Notes: generated from the sequence alone by a model not told the origin. A DNA stretch of 43,798 bases from JAJYTL01 sp046705265 (GCA_046705265.1 JBJKQL010000045.1:1-43798), one strand, 5' to 3'; counted from the stretch's first letter, positions 25,137 through 33,622 are shown. Made by a program: numbers and translations.

Positions 25137-26573
25137 TCAGGCTTCTGCGCGGCCTTCGCCGGGAACCCAGGCGAGGCGGAGGATGTTCGTCGCTCCGGGG
25201 GTGCCGAAGGGAACACCGGCGATGATAACGAGCCGCCGGCCCGCCTCGGCGAAACCCTCGCGCACGGCACAGGTGCCGGCCTTCCCCACCATGTCGGAAA
25301 AGTTCGTCGCGTCGATGTCCGGCACGCATTGCACGCCCCAGACAAGACCGAGCCGGCGCGCGGTGGCGCGGGACGGCGTGAGCGAGAGAATCGGCACCTG
25401 CGGCCGCTCGCGAGCGACGCGAAGCGCCGTCGAGCCCGAGGTGGTATAGCTGACGATGGCGGCGGCGTGGATCGTCTCGGCCACTTGGCGGGCCGCCGCC
25501 GCGATGGCATCCGCCGCTGTCGGCTCCGGATTGACATGGGCGGCATCCATGAGGGCACGGTAAAGCGGTTCCGATTCCACCTTCGCGGCGATGCGGTCCA
25601 TGGTGGCGACGGCCGCGTCCGGATACTCGCCGACTGCCGATTCGGCTGACAGCATGATGCAGTCGGCGCCGTCATAGATCGCCGTCGCGACGTCCGAGAC
25701 CTCCGCCCGGGTGGGGCTCGGCGAATGCACCATGCTTTCCAGCATCTGGGTCGCCACCACCACCGGCTTGCCCGTGCGCCGGCCGGCGCGGATGATCTGC
25801 TTCTGGATGCCGGGCACGGTTTCGAGCGGCATCTCGACGCCGAGATCGCCCCGCGCCACCATCAGCGCGTCGGATATCTCAAGGATTTCATCGAGCCGCT
25901 GCACTGCTTGCGGCTTTTCGATCTTGGCCATCACCGCCGCCCGGCCGGCTATCAGCTTGCGCGCGTCAGCGATATCGTCCGGTCGCTGAATGAAACTCAA
26001 GGCGACCCAATCAACACCGAGATCGAGCGCGAAATTGAGATCGCTCTGGTCTTTGGCCGTCAAGGGCGAGACTGGCAGCACGGCGTCCGGCAGGTTCACG
26101 CCCTTGCGGTCGGAAAGCATGCCGGCCGTCTCCACCCGGGTGTCGACGAAATCCGATCCCGCCTTAGTCACGGCAAGGCGAATTTTGCCGTCATCGAGGA
26201 GGAGCGTCTTCCCGACCGAGAGAGCTGCGAAGACTTCGGGATGGAATAGCCCAACCCGAGTCTGATCGCCCGGCGCGTCCGCAAGATCGAGGCGGAAGGC
26301 TTGACCGGCCTTGAGTTTTGCCGGGCCGGCGGCGAAGGTGCCAATGCGGAGCTTCGGTCCCTGCAGGTCGGCAAGGATGCCGATCGGCTGATCGACCTCG
26401 CTCTCAAGCGCGCGGATCGCCCGGTGACAGGTACCGAGGCCAGCCTGATCGCCGTGGCTGAAGTTCAAGCGGAACACGTCCGCCCCGGCCTCGAAGAGGG
26501 CGCGAATCCGCTCAGGCGCGAAGCTCGCCGGGCCGAGTGTTGCGAGAATCTTGGTGTTGCGCCGGCGTCGCAT
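25137..26573 (-). CDS. pyk: Pyruvate kinase (TtuE-like context)
   Basis: The 478-residue enzyme converts phosphoenolpyruvate and ADP to pyruvate and ATP. Diagnostic segments are TKILATLGPAS, FRLNFSHGD, IEKPQAVQRLDEI with the catalytic lysine, ALMVARGDLGVEMPLE, QKQIIRAGRRTGKPVVVATQMLESM and PSPTRAEVSDVATAIYDGAD. Its C-terminal regulatory domain has SYTTSGSTALRVARERP. It lies 9 bases after the glycerate kinase gene and probably shares its transcript. In Agrobacterium the ttu tartrate genes include a pyruvate kinase (ttuE) in the same relation, so this may be a dedicated copy. It could equally be the sole housekeeping enzyme. Confidence 0.96.
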   Translation of the reverse strand: MRRRRNTKILATLGPASFAPERIRALFEAGADVFRLNFSHGDQAGLGTCHRAIRALESEVDQPIGILADLQGPKLRIGTFAAGPAKLKAGQAFRLDLADAPGDQTRVGLFHPEVFAALSVGKTLLLDDGKIRLAVTKAGSDFVDTRVETAGMLSDRKGVNLPDAVLPVSPLTAKDQSDLNFALDLGVDWVALSFIQRPDDIADARKLIAGRAAVMAKIEKPQAVQRLDEILEISDALMVARGDLGVEMPLETVPGIQKQIIRAGRRTGKPVVVATQMLESMVHSPSPTRAEVSDVATAIYDGADCIMLSAESAVGEYPDAAVATMDRIAAKVESEPLYRALMDAAHVNPEPTAADAIAAAARQVAETIHAAAIVSYTTSGSTALRVARERPQVPILSLTPSRATARRLGLVWGVQCVPDIDATNFSDMVGKAGTCAVREGFAEAGRRLVIIAGVPFGTPGATNILRLAWVPGEGRAEA

Positions 26574-26582
26574 GGCAGAACC

Positions 26583-27854
26583 TTACCCGCTCGCGCCGGC
26601 CGGCGCTACCAGGACGGCACGAAAATCGTTGACGTTGGTGAGCGTCGGCCCGCTGACGACGAGATCGCCGAGGGCGGCGAAAAAGCCATAGGCGTCGTTT
26701 CGCGCGAGGCAAGCGGCTCCGTCAATGCCTTTCGCCGCGGCGCGGGCGAGGCTGTCCGGGGTCAGGAGCGCGCCCGCATTGTCTTCGCTGCCGTCGATGC
26801 CGTCGGTATCGGCAGCGAGCGCGTAAATGCCGGCAGCGCCCGAAAGCTCAAGGGCGAGCCCGAGAAGATATTCGCTATTCCGCCCGCCGCGGCCTTGGCT
26901 GGTGACGGTGACCGTGGTCTCGCCGCCCGAAAGGATACAGAGCGGCGCCGCGTTTCGCCTGCCGAGCGCAAGGCGGGCGTGCTCGCGGCCCAATTCCCGG
27001 GCCTCGCCCTCGAGGTCGTCGCCGAGGATGAGCGGCCGGTATCCGGCCGCCCTTGCACGCTCGACGGCGGCGGCAAGCGATTGCGCCGGCCTCGCGATGA
27101 TGCGGAATTCGCTCGCGTTCAACCGCGGATCGCCGGGCTTCGGCGATTCATCCGCCGCCGCCTCGAGATGCCGGGCGACTGCGGAGGGCGGCGCGATCGC
27201 GTATCTCGCAAGGGTTGCTCGCGCATCGGCAAAGGTGGTGGGATCCGCGACCGTCGGGCCTGAGGCAATGGTGCCTGGATCGTCGCCCGGCACGTCCGAG
27301 ATCGCGAGCGTGACGAGCCGCGCCGGCCAGGCGGCGGCGGCAAGCCGGCCGCCCTTGATCGCCGAAAGATGCTTGCGAAGCGTATTGATCTCGCTGATCG
27401 TCGCGCCGGAATGGAGCAGGGCCCGCGTCACGGCCTGCTTGTCGGCGAGGGTCAGCCCCGGCGCCGGCAGGGCGAGAAGCGCCGATCCGCCGCCTGAGAT
27501 TAGGCACAGCACAAGGTCATCCGCGCCGGCTTCGCCGACCAGCCGAAGGATGCGCTCGGCCGCATCGGTGCCGGCGGCATCCGGCACGGGATGGCCGGCT
27601 TCCACCACCGCGATCCGTTTCGTTGGTACCGCATGGCCGTAGCGGGTGACGACGAGGCCGGACAATGGCCCCGCCCAGTGTTGCTCGACGGCCGCTGCCA
27701 TGGCGGCCGCGGCCTTGCCAGCGCCGATGACGATGGTACGGCCCTTGGGCGGTGGCGGCAGATTGGGCGGCACGACCTGTGCCGGCATGGCCGCCGCGAC
27801 CGCCGCGTCGAACAGGCTCCGCAACAAGACTCTCGCGTCTTCGTCTTCCACCAC
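26583..27854 (-). CDS. ttuD: Glycerate kinase, MOFRL family (TtuD-like)
   Basis: The 423-residue protein belongs to the DUF4147/MOFRL glycerate 2-kinase family, which was formerly named hydroxypyruvate reductase (TtuD). It has TIVIGAGKAAAAMA, LCLISGGGSALLALPAPG, INTLRKHLSAIKGGRLA, AISDVPGDDPGTIASGPTVAD and the C-terminal MOFRL block LSGGETTVTVTSQGRGGRNSEYLLG with ADTDGIDG. It phosphorylates D-glycerate with ATP, most often at C2, feeding glycolysis just above pyruvate kinase, whose gene follows. The start is a GTG at 27854 (a second GTG follows) with GAGGGG upstream. The MFS gene ends 6 bases before it. Confidence 0.94.
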   Translation of the reverse strand: MVEDEDARVLLRSLFDAAVAAAMPAQVVPPNLPPPPKGRTIVIGAGKAAAAMAAAVEQHWAGPLSGLVVTRYGHAVPTKRIAVVEAGHPVPDAAGTDAAERILRLVGEAGADDLVLCLISGGGSALLALPAPGLTLADKQAVTRALLHSGATISEINTLRKHLSAIKGGRLAAAAWPARLVTLAISDVPGDDPGTIASGPTVADPTTFADARATLARYAIAPPSAVARHLEAAADESPKPGDPRLNASEFRIIARPAQSLAAAVERARAAGYRPLILGDDLEGEARELGREHARLALGRRNAAPLCILSGGETTVTVTSQGRGGRNSEYLLGLALELSGAAGIYALAADTDGIDGSEDNAGALLTPDSLARAAAKGIDGAACLARNDAYGFFAALGDLVVSGPTLTNVNDFRAVLVAPAGASG

Positions 27855-27860
27855 CCCCCC

Positions 27861-29168
27861 TCAGATGTCGTGCAAACGGCGGCAAAAGGTTTCGCGGATG
27901 CCGAGCGCGGCCAAAAAGCCGATCGCCGCGAAAACCGGAAACAGCAACATCGCATGACCGAACGCGGTTGCGCCATAGAGCCGGATGCCCTGCGCCATGC
28001 GTCCATGCCAGCCGGAATCCAGCATCCAGCCAAAGAGCGGCTGCAACCCGGCGGCGATGCCGATATTGAGCGTATTGACGACGCCGCTCGCGGTATTGCC
28101 GGCGCGGGGCGGCGCGAGTTCCTGCGACAAGGCGAAGGCCGCCATCAGCGAACCGCCGCTGATTCCGAGCAGAACATAAAGCGGCCCAAGGAACCACGCT
28201 GAAACCGGGGGCAGAAACGGCATCGCGAGCCAGACCACGAAGCCAAAGGCGAGCATGCCGAGAAGCGGTCCTTTGCGCCGGCTCAAACGATCGCTGATCC
28301 ACCCGAGCCCCGAGCCGCCGAGCGCCCAGCCGCCAAGCAACAGCGAGTTGATCAACGCGGCGTCGGCACGGCCTAAATGCTGCACCTCGGTCAGGTAGCT
28401 CAAACTCCACAAGCCGCCAAAGGCCAGCGCCGGCGCCGAAGAACTCGCCGCCACGACGGCGATCAGCCACATCTGCCGATCGCGCAGCACGGCGATCAGG
28501 CTCCGCCAGATGCCGTGCCGATGCTGCCGCCGCCGCTTGATAAGCCATTCCGGATCGCGCAACAGGAACCACAAGAGAAGCGCTAACAGAAATCCGAACC
28601 CGGCGGCGCCCTGCATGGCCCGATGCCAGCCGAAGCGGTCGACCAGAACGGCAAGCGGGGCCTGCGAAACGACGGCTCCGACGGTGCCCGCCGCCATGGT
28701 GAGGCCGGTGACGAGGCCGAGCCGCTCGGGCGGCAGCCACAAGGCGCCAAGCGCGATGGCGCCAAGGAAGGCCATGGCGCCGCTCGTGCCGCTAACCAGC
28801 CGGCCGAGGTCGGCGACGGCAAGGCTCGGCGCGAGGCCCAGCAGAAGATTGCCGGCGACATAGATGATGGCGGCGGCGATCAGCGCGCGGCTCGGCCCGA
28901 AACGGTCCAGAATGAGGCCGACCGGAATCTGCATCGCGGCATAAGCGTAAAAATAGAAAGCGGAAAGATTGCCGAGGCTCGCGGCATCGGCGCCGAATTC
29001 GCGCATCATCGGCTGGATAAGAACGCCCGGGCTGATGCGGATGAAGAACTCGAAGCCATAGAAGCCGGCGGCGAGGCCCCAGATCGTCCAGCCGAGGCGG
29101 AGCGAGCCGCCAAAATGGGGCGGGATGGCGGGATCGGCGACGCCGGATGCGGTGGTTTCGGTGACCAG
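27861..29168 (-). CDS. MFS transporter, probably for an organic acid; start disrupted or non-canonical
   Basis: The transporter has about 12 membrane helices, with FYFYAYAAMQIPVGLILDRFGPSR as the helix 2-3 signature loop and GLGWISDRLSRRKGP as the matching loop in the second half. The first ATG in frame (29009) would remove helix 1. Homologous residues continue upstream in the same frame (TIWGLAAGFYGFEFFIRISPGVLIQP) back to a CTG at 29168, with an in-frame stop further upstream and no ATG, GTG or TTG between. Either a CTG start is used, or a frameshift lies near 29185, where another frame (ATG at 29235) ends. The gene precedes glycerate kinase and pyruvate kinase, so glycerate or tartrate uptake is likely (TtuB-like role). 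Confidence 0.8.
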   Translation of the reverse strand: MVTETTASGVADPAIPPHFGGSLRLGWTIWGLAAGFYGFEFFIRISPGVLIQPMMREFGADAASLGNLSAFYFYAYAAMQIPVGLILDRFGPSRALIAAAIIYVAGNLLLGLAPSLAVADLGRLVSGTSGAMAFLGAIALGALWLPPERLGLVTGLTMAAGTVGAVVSQAPLAVLVDRFGWHRAMQGAAGFGFLLALLLWFLLRDPEWLIKRRRQHRHGIWRSLIAVLRDRQMWLIAVVAASSSAPALAFGGLWSLSYLTEVQHLGRADAALINSLLLGGWALGGSGLGWISDRLSRRKGPLLGMLAFGFVVWLAMPFLPPVSAWFLGPLYVLLGISGGSLMAAFALSQELAPPRAGNTASGVVNTLNIGIAAGLQPLFGWMLDSGWHGRMAQGIRLYGATAFGHAMLLFPVFAAIGFLAALGIRETFCRRLHDI

Positions 29169-29411
29169 GGTTGGATTTCCGTTCTCAGGATACGGCGGGC
29201 ACGGCCTCGGCCACGCGGGCGGTCACTCTAATCATCGCGGAAATCGGGCGCCACAGCTTTCCCGGCATTCCTTGCATGCGCAAGGCGTGGGATAGGGCGT
29301 CAGCGCTTTTCCGTCGTCTCCATGGCCGAGAGGGCTCGCCCCGCCGGTTCTTTGGGCTATGATGGCCCGCCTGCCACCCATTCGTCGCGATTGTAAACCG
29401 GTTGTCCGGCC

Positions 29412-30215
29412 ATGCCGCCGCAAGTCACCGCCGATCCACCGCCGTTCCGGGTCCTCGAACCGGCCGCTGCCAATGCCGCGCGCGGCCTCCAGCTCGTTCT
29501 CTGCTGCGATCACGCCAGCCCGACCGTTCCGCCGCGCTATGGGGATCTCGGTCTAAAGCCCGGCGAATTGGCACGGCATATCGCTTGGGATATCGGCGCG
29601 GCGGCGGTGACCGGGAAGATCTCGGCGGCGCTCGACGTGCCGGCAGTTCTCTCCGGTGTGTCGCGCCTGGTGATCGATTGCAACCGCGATCCCGCCGACC
29701 CGACGGCAATTCCCGCCGTCAGCGACGGCACCGCCGTCCCCGGCAACCAGGACCTTGCCGCCGCGGAAATCGCGGTCCGCGTCGCGCGCTACCATACGCC
29801 CTATCACCAGGCGATCGCGGCCTGCCTTGGCGAGCGGGGCGAGAGGGCGGTCGCGCCCGCGCTGATCGCCATCCACAGCTTCACCCCGGCGCTCGCCGAG
29901 GATGGCACGCCAAGACCTTGGCATGTCGGCGTGCTGTGGGACCGGGACCCGAGACTTGCGGCGCCGCTCCTCGCTCATTTCCGCGCCGAGCGCGGCCTTG
30001 TGGTCGGCGACAACGAGCCCTATTCGGCGAAGGGCAACTCGGGCTATACGCTGCGCCGCCACGGCGCTACGGCGGGCTTCCCCCATGTGCTGATCGAAAT
30101 CCGCCAGGACCTCATCGCGGCGCCGGCCGGGGTCGCCGAATGGGCGGGCCGTCTTGCCCGCGCGTTCACGGAAACCCTTGCCGCTCACGGCCCCTTCAAC
30201 CGCGAGTCCTTCTAG
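29412..30215 (+). CDS. N-formylglutamate amidohydrolase family protein
   Basis: This 267-residue cytosolic hydrolase carries the family pattern: LVLCCDHASPTVPPRYGDLG near the N-terminus (metal-binding D and H), HIAWDIGA, DCNRDPADPTAIP, PYHQAIA, LIAIHSFTPAL and HVGVLWDRD, then NEPYSAKGNSGYTL and HVLIEIRQD. Family members hydrolyse N-formylglutamate, the last step of one histidine degradation route (HutG-type), but many alphaproteobacterial members are of uncertain substrate. No other hut gene is in the window. It is followed on the same strand by a DUF1244 gene, an order I know from other alphaproteobacteria. Confidence 0.9.
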   Translation: MPPQVTADPPPFRVLEPAAANAARGLQLVLCCDHASPTVPPRYGDLGLKPGELARHIAWDIGAAAVTGKISAALDVPAVLSGVSRLVIDCNRDPADPTAIPAVSDGTAVPGNQDLAAAEIAVRVARYHTPYHQAIAACLGERGERAVAPALIAIHSFTPALAEDGTPRPWHVGVLWDRDPRLAAPLLAHFRAERGLVVGDNEPYSAKGNSGYTLRRHGATAGFPHVLIEIRQDLIAAPAGVAEWAGRLARAFTETLAAHGPFNRESF

Positions 30216-30565
30216 AGTGGCCCCCATGCCGGAAGGCACGAAAGCCGGTTCGTCGGGCGTCGGGAGCGTCGCTGAGGGTGCTCAGCGACGGGTCAGAACT
30301 GCACGATGGCGCGGAGAAGGCCGGTGTGTTGCTCTGGTAGCCGGAGCGATCTTCCGCAACCGAGCCCCGCCGTCACCGTCGGCGCGCTTGGGCCCGCGCC
30401 ATCAAGGCCGGCCCGTCGCGCGCCCGGCCCAAGGCCGTGGACTAAGGCAGAATCCAGTACCGTGCTGGCTTTTCTCTTCGCGCGGCGGCTATATATGGCT
30501 CGTTGTAGGGATTGATGCGCCGCCGGTTCCCGTCGTGGGATCCGCACCGGCCGGGAGACGAAGCG
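30216..30565. other. Intergenic region with a strong hairpin, no gene supported
   Basis: This stretch of 350 bases lies between the amidohydrolase and DUF1244 genes. It contains a perfect 10-bp hairpin at 30267-30290 and a TATATAT run near 30491 that may be part of a promoter for the next gene. Several short open frames cross it on both strands, but none has homology or a ribosome-binding site. No tRNA or other known RNA could be folded by eye. Confidence 0.6.
30267..30290 (+). terminator. Perfect 10-bp stem-loop after the amidohydrolase gene
   Basis: CGTCGCTGAG pairs fully with CTCAGCGACG around a GGTG loop, 52 bases after the stop codon. It lacks a U-tract, so it is either a terminator-like or mRNA-protecting structure, not a classical intrinsic terminator. 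Confidence 0.4.
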
Positions 30566-30850
30566 ATGGATGAGAAAACCGAACTTGAAGCCGCCGCCTT
30601 TCGCCGGCTGGTTCAACACTTGCGCGAGCGCACCGACGTGCAGAACCTCGACCTCATGAACCTCGCCGGCTTCTGCCGCAACTGCCTTTCCAACTGGTAT
30701 CGCGAGGCGGCGGAGGAACACGGAGTCGCTTTGTCGAAAGAGGCGTCGCGCGAGATCGTCTATGGCATGCCATACGAGGAATGGAAGGCGAAGTACCAGA
30801 AAGAGGCAAGCCCCGAGGCGCTCGCGGCTTTCACGCCGCATCGCCACTGA
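30566..30850 (+). CDS. DUF1244 family protein
   Basis: The 94-residue protein contains VQNLDLMNLAGFCRNCLSNW and GMPYEEWKAKYQ, the fixed core of DUF1244. The family is small, cytosolic and common in Proteobacteria, and its function is not known to me. The pair of cysteines in FCRNCL may bind a metal. ATG 30566 is preceded by GGGAGACG, whereas the upstream frame start at 30512 has no homology. It usually follows an N-formylglutamate amidohydrolase gene, as here. Confidence 0.92.
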   Translation: MDEKTELEAAAFRRLVQHLRERTDVQNLDLMNLAGFCRNCLSNWYREAAEEHGVALSKEASREIVYGMPYEEWKAKYQKEASPEALAAFTPHRH

Positions 30851-30906
30851 TCTGAGCGGCCGCTAAATCGCGTCCTGCCGCCCTTCTCTTGACATTGCTC
30901 TCGATA

Positions 30907-30926
30907 TCGCGCCGCTTAGGGCGCGA
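30907..30926. terminator. 7-bp inverted repeat between convergent genes
   Basis: TCGCGCC and GGCGCGA flank GCTTAG, between the ends of DUF1244 and the convergent membrane-protein gene. It could terminate both transcripts, but no U-tract is present. Confidence 0.3.
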
Positions 30927-30941
30927 GGCCCGGGCGATGGT

Positions 30942-31556
30942 TCAAGCATCGTCCGGCAGGCTCCATTCCCGGCGCAATTCCCGTCTCACCTTCTCGATCT
31001 GGGCGCGGCGGCGCATGGCGTCAAGTTCGATGAGGCCTTGGGCCAGCAGCGGAATCGACCAGGCCAGTCCGTAGCCAAGGGCCGCGCCGCCATACATCAG
31101 CACCCAAATGTTCGGATTCTCAAGCAGGCTGAAAGCGGCCTGGATGCCGCCGCCGGCCTGCCAGAGAAAACCAGCGGCAAGAACGACGCCAGCGGCATTC
31201 GTCATCACCAGGCAGGCGAGATGGGACCACATCCAGTCGTTTTCCAGCATCACCAGAACAACGGTCGGCGCCAGCCCGACCATGGCGATGAATACGTAAC
31301 CGGGCGACAGGATGAGCAGACCTCCGCCCAAGACCAACGCCAAAAGAATCACGGCGAAGCCGTGACCGACGCTTGTGGCGCCCTGCCGGGGCAACGGCAC
31401 GCCCGGCAGGGCGGCCGGCATCTGGCGGGCGCGGTGGAGCGCTGCCATTCGCCCATTTGACGCGCCGCTGCCTGACCGGCTGTTCGGCGATCCGCCGGCC
31501 GGCCCCGGCCCCGGTTTGCGGCTCGTTCCCGAACGGCCTTTTAGTGGACCAGCCAT
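30942..31556 (-). CDS. Four-helix membrane protein next to pseudokinase
   Basis: I do not recognise this 204-residue protein. Residues 1-60 are polar, rich in Gly, Ser and Pro. Four predicted membrane helices follow: GFAVILLALVLGGGLLIL, YVFIAMVGLAPTVVLVML, HLACLVMTNAAGVVLAAGF and WVLMYGGAALGYGLAWSIP. A charged C-terminal tail (LDAMRRRAQIEKVRRELRREW) faces the cytosol. The start at 31556 overlaps the end of the pseudokinase gene by 16 bases. It has no clear ribosome-binding site, so coupling to the upstream gene or a later start (31448) is possible. Tight overlap suggests that the two products form a membrane complex. Confidence 0.7.
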   Translation of the reverse strand: MAGPLKGRSGTSRKPGPGPAGGSPNSRSGSGASNGRMAALHRARQMPAALPGVPLPRQGATSVGHGFAVILLALVLGGGLLILSPGYVFIAMVGLAPTVVLVMLENDWMWSHLACLVMTNAAGVVLAAGFLWQAGGGIQAAFSLLENPNIWVLMYGGAALGYGLAWSIPLLAQGLIELDAMRRRAQIEKVRRELRREWSLPDDA

Positions 31557-33547
31557 ATCCAGGTCACGCTGCAGGCGATGAGGAAGGCCGCGAAGCCGAC
31601 GGCATTGGCGATCTGATGACCGTATTCGGCGGCGGCGCTCGCGCGCGCCGGGCCGTTGCCCTCGATCATGTCGATGGCGTTGGCCAGTGCGTGGTCGTTG
31701 GCGGTGGCTTGGCGATAGCCGGCCTCATCCCAAGCGAACCATTCGTTCAGGTTCAGGCCCCTGACCAAGGCATTGAGCTCGCCTTGGCGGCCCAGGGTCG
31801 GCAGGCGTTCCAGCAGGCGCTCGCGTGCCTTCGCGTTATGCAAGCTCTTGATCAACGGGGTCAGCGCCGCGGTAGCCCAGGCCGTGAGGCCATGCAGAGG
31901 CATCGGCCCGTAGAGCGACTGATAGTCGCCAAGAAGCGCCACCTCAGCACGAAAATCGCCCACGCGCTCTCGCTGTTGCCGCGACAGATTGGCGACCCGG
32001 TACTGATAGGGACGCATCTGGGTGGCAAGGAATGCTGCGGTGTGCCGGTCGATGAACGAGGTCGTCGTGCTTTTCTGTGACGCCGCCAGCCGATCGAATT
32101 CAGCAAGCAGCGTCGCCGGGCTGTCGCATTCACCGCTGGTCTGCGGACTCTGACAGGGAAGCTGGGGGTTGAGTTCGTACAGGCAGCGCTCGATGCCAAA
32201 TCCGGGCGCCGCATCTTGTGCGAAGCGCCCAAGGTTCTCGGCAAAGGCCGGTTGGATGGCGTTTGGCTCGGACGGGTTCGGCCGTGCCGTTTCGGCGAGA
32301 AGCCCGCTGCGAAAAAGCTGTATGAGACTGTTGAGCCGCGCCGATTCATTGGCCAGAACCGCCGCCGCGACCAGCGCGGGTAAGCCATCGCGCATCACCG
32401 TGAGGTTGCGGAATCGGATCGGACCGAAGGGATCGAGAAAAGCGCAGAGCCGGGCGGCGAATTCGGCTTCATCGGCGATCGGATAGTTGATCTGGCGTTC
32501 GCGAAGCTCGCGCACGCGCTTTGCCATCGCGCTATTGCCAAGGGATTGGTGCAGCCAGATTTCGATGCTGCGGTTCATGCAGGCGGCCAGTGCTTCCTTG
32601 GGGAAGGCATTGAAGGCCTGCGCCAAGCTTGTCACGCTGTGGTGGCTGGTGCCGCGAAAACGGAACGGATGGCCGGCGATACGCGGTGTGCCGCCCGAAG
32701 TCTGCCGGTCGGCGCTGCCGTTGCGCCAGCGATGCACGTTGTCCACGTTCCAGCGCAGCGCCGGTTCATCGCGCAGAATGCCGCGCAGCAGCGATTCCAT
32801 GGCCGACCCGGCGCGGACCGAGCCCATCGCCGCGACGAACGAGCCGCTGCGCTGACGCGTTTGCAAGAGTTCGGGCAACGCCGCCAGGTCGCGTCCCGTA
32901 AGCAAGCCGGCGACGACCATTCCAAGTGCATAGAGATCAGCATCGGCGCCACCTTCGCCGCGCCCCTCGGGCAGGGCCTCGTTCCGTTCCAGCGGCTCGA
33001 AAATGGCGGGCTGCGCGGCGCCCGGCGCGGCGCTCACGCATTCGCCGAGCAGGAGTTCGTCATAACGGTCGGCGAACCGGAAGAAGATGTTGTTCGGCCG
33101 GATCGCCCGATGCGTCATGCCGCGCTCGGCGAGTTCGAACACCGCGCTCAAAAGCAGCGGTAGGATGCGTTGCGCGATTTCGCGCTCGCTTGTCGGCTTG
33201 AATTCGGCGAGGCTCGGGCCGAGCGGCCGCTCGAACAGGACGACGAAACGCCGGCCGAGGTCCTTCAAGGTGACGGTGCCCGCATGCAGCGGATTGACGA
33301 GGCCGTGCCCCGAGATTCGCATCAGGTCGTTCAACGGCCGCCGCCGCCACATCAGACTCGCGGGACAAAGAAGGGCATAGAGCGGCGCGTCCGGCCTCAG
33401 GCTGTCAACCGCAAGGCAGGCAACGCCCGAGGGCGAATCGAATTGCGGTAGCGGCCGGTCGGGGAGGAGCCGATAGCGGTCATCCGGCCCAAACGGAGCA
33501 CCGCGTGCGGCTTCCTGCGCATCTACGCCAAGTGCGGGCCCGTCCAC
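31541..33547 (-). CDS. Membrane-anchored protein kinase-like protein (predicted pseudokinase)
   Basis: The 668-residue protein has a kinase-like domain at about 40-300. HRAIRPNNIFF stands where active kinases have HRDLKPxN, so the catalytic Asp is Ala. The DFG Asp is missing (LLLGECVS), no invariant beta-3 lysine is visible, and the APE region reads FEPLER. DADLYALGMVVAGLLTGRD keeps the structural Asp of lobe C. A long helical region without known motifs follows, then one C-terminal helix (NAVGFAAFLIACSVTWIWL), so the protein is tail-anchored with its bulk in the cytosol. I chose the GTG at 33547 because GGGAGG lies 10 bases upstream, whereas a TTG at 33568 overlaps that site. It overlaps the gene for a membrane protein. 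Confidence 0.78.
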   Translation of the reverse strand: MDGPALGVDAQEAARGAPFGPDDRYRLLPDRPLPQFDSPSGVACLAVDSLRPDAPLYALLCPASLMWRRRPLNDLMRISGHGLVNPLHAGTVTLKDLGRRFVVLFERPLGPSLAEFKPTSEREIAQRILPLLLSAVFELAERGMTHRAIRPNNIFFRFADRYDELLLGECVSAAPGAAQPAIFEPLERNEALPEGRGEGGADADLYALGMVVAGLLTGRDLAALPELLQTRQRSGSFVAAMGSVRAGSAMESLLRGILRDEPALRWNVDNVHRWRNGSADRQTSGGTPRIAGHPFRFRGTSHHSVTSLAQAFNAFPKEALAACMNRSIEIWLHQSLGNSAMAKRVRELRERQINYPIADEAEFAARLCAFLDPFGPIRFRNLTVMRDGLPALVAAAVLANESARLNSLIQLFRSGLLAETARPNPSEPNAIQPAFAENLGRFAQDAAPGFGIERCLYELNPQLPCQSPQTSGECDSPATLLAEFDRLAASQKSTTTSFIDRHTAAFLATQMRPYQYRVANLSRQQRERVGDFRAEVALLGDYQSLYGPMPLHGLTAWATAALTPLIKSLHNAKARERLLERLPTLGRQGELNALVRGLNLNEWFAWDEAGYRQATANDHALANAIDMIEGNGPARASAAAEYGHQIANAVGFAAFLIACSVTWIWLVH

Positions 33548-33606
33548 GGGCAGAAAACCTCCCAGCAAAAAACGGAAGTGTGCCCTGTTAATGAACCATG
33601 GCCGCG

Positions 33607-33622
33607 GTTACAAAGCGGTTAA
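33607..33622 (-). promoter_or_regulatory. CtrA-like site upstream of the pseudokinase gene
   Basis: On the minus strand TTAA, seven bases, then GTAAC match the CtrA consensus TTAA-N7-TTAAC with one mismatch, 60 bases before the GTG start. A half site TTAAC lies at 33587-33591. CtrA is the cell-cycle regulator of many alphaproteobacteria. The site could occur by chance. Confidence 0.35.

Noticed and set aside
30293..30847. Minus-strand frame opposite DUF1244
   Set aside because: DUF1244 is clearly coded on the plus strand with a good ribosome-binding site, and the opposite frame has no homology.
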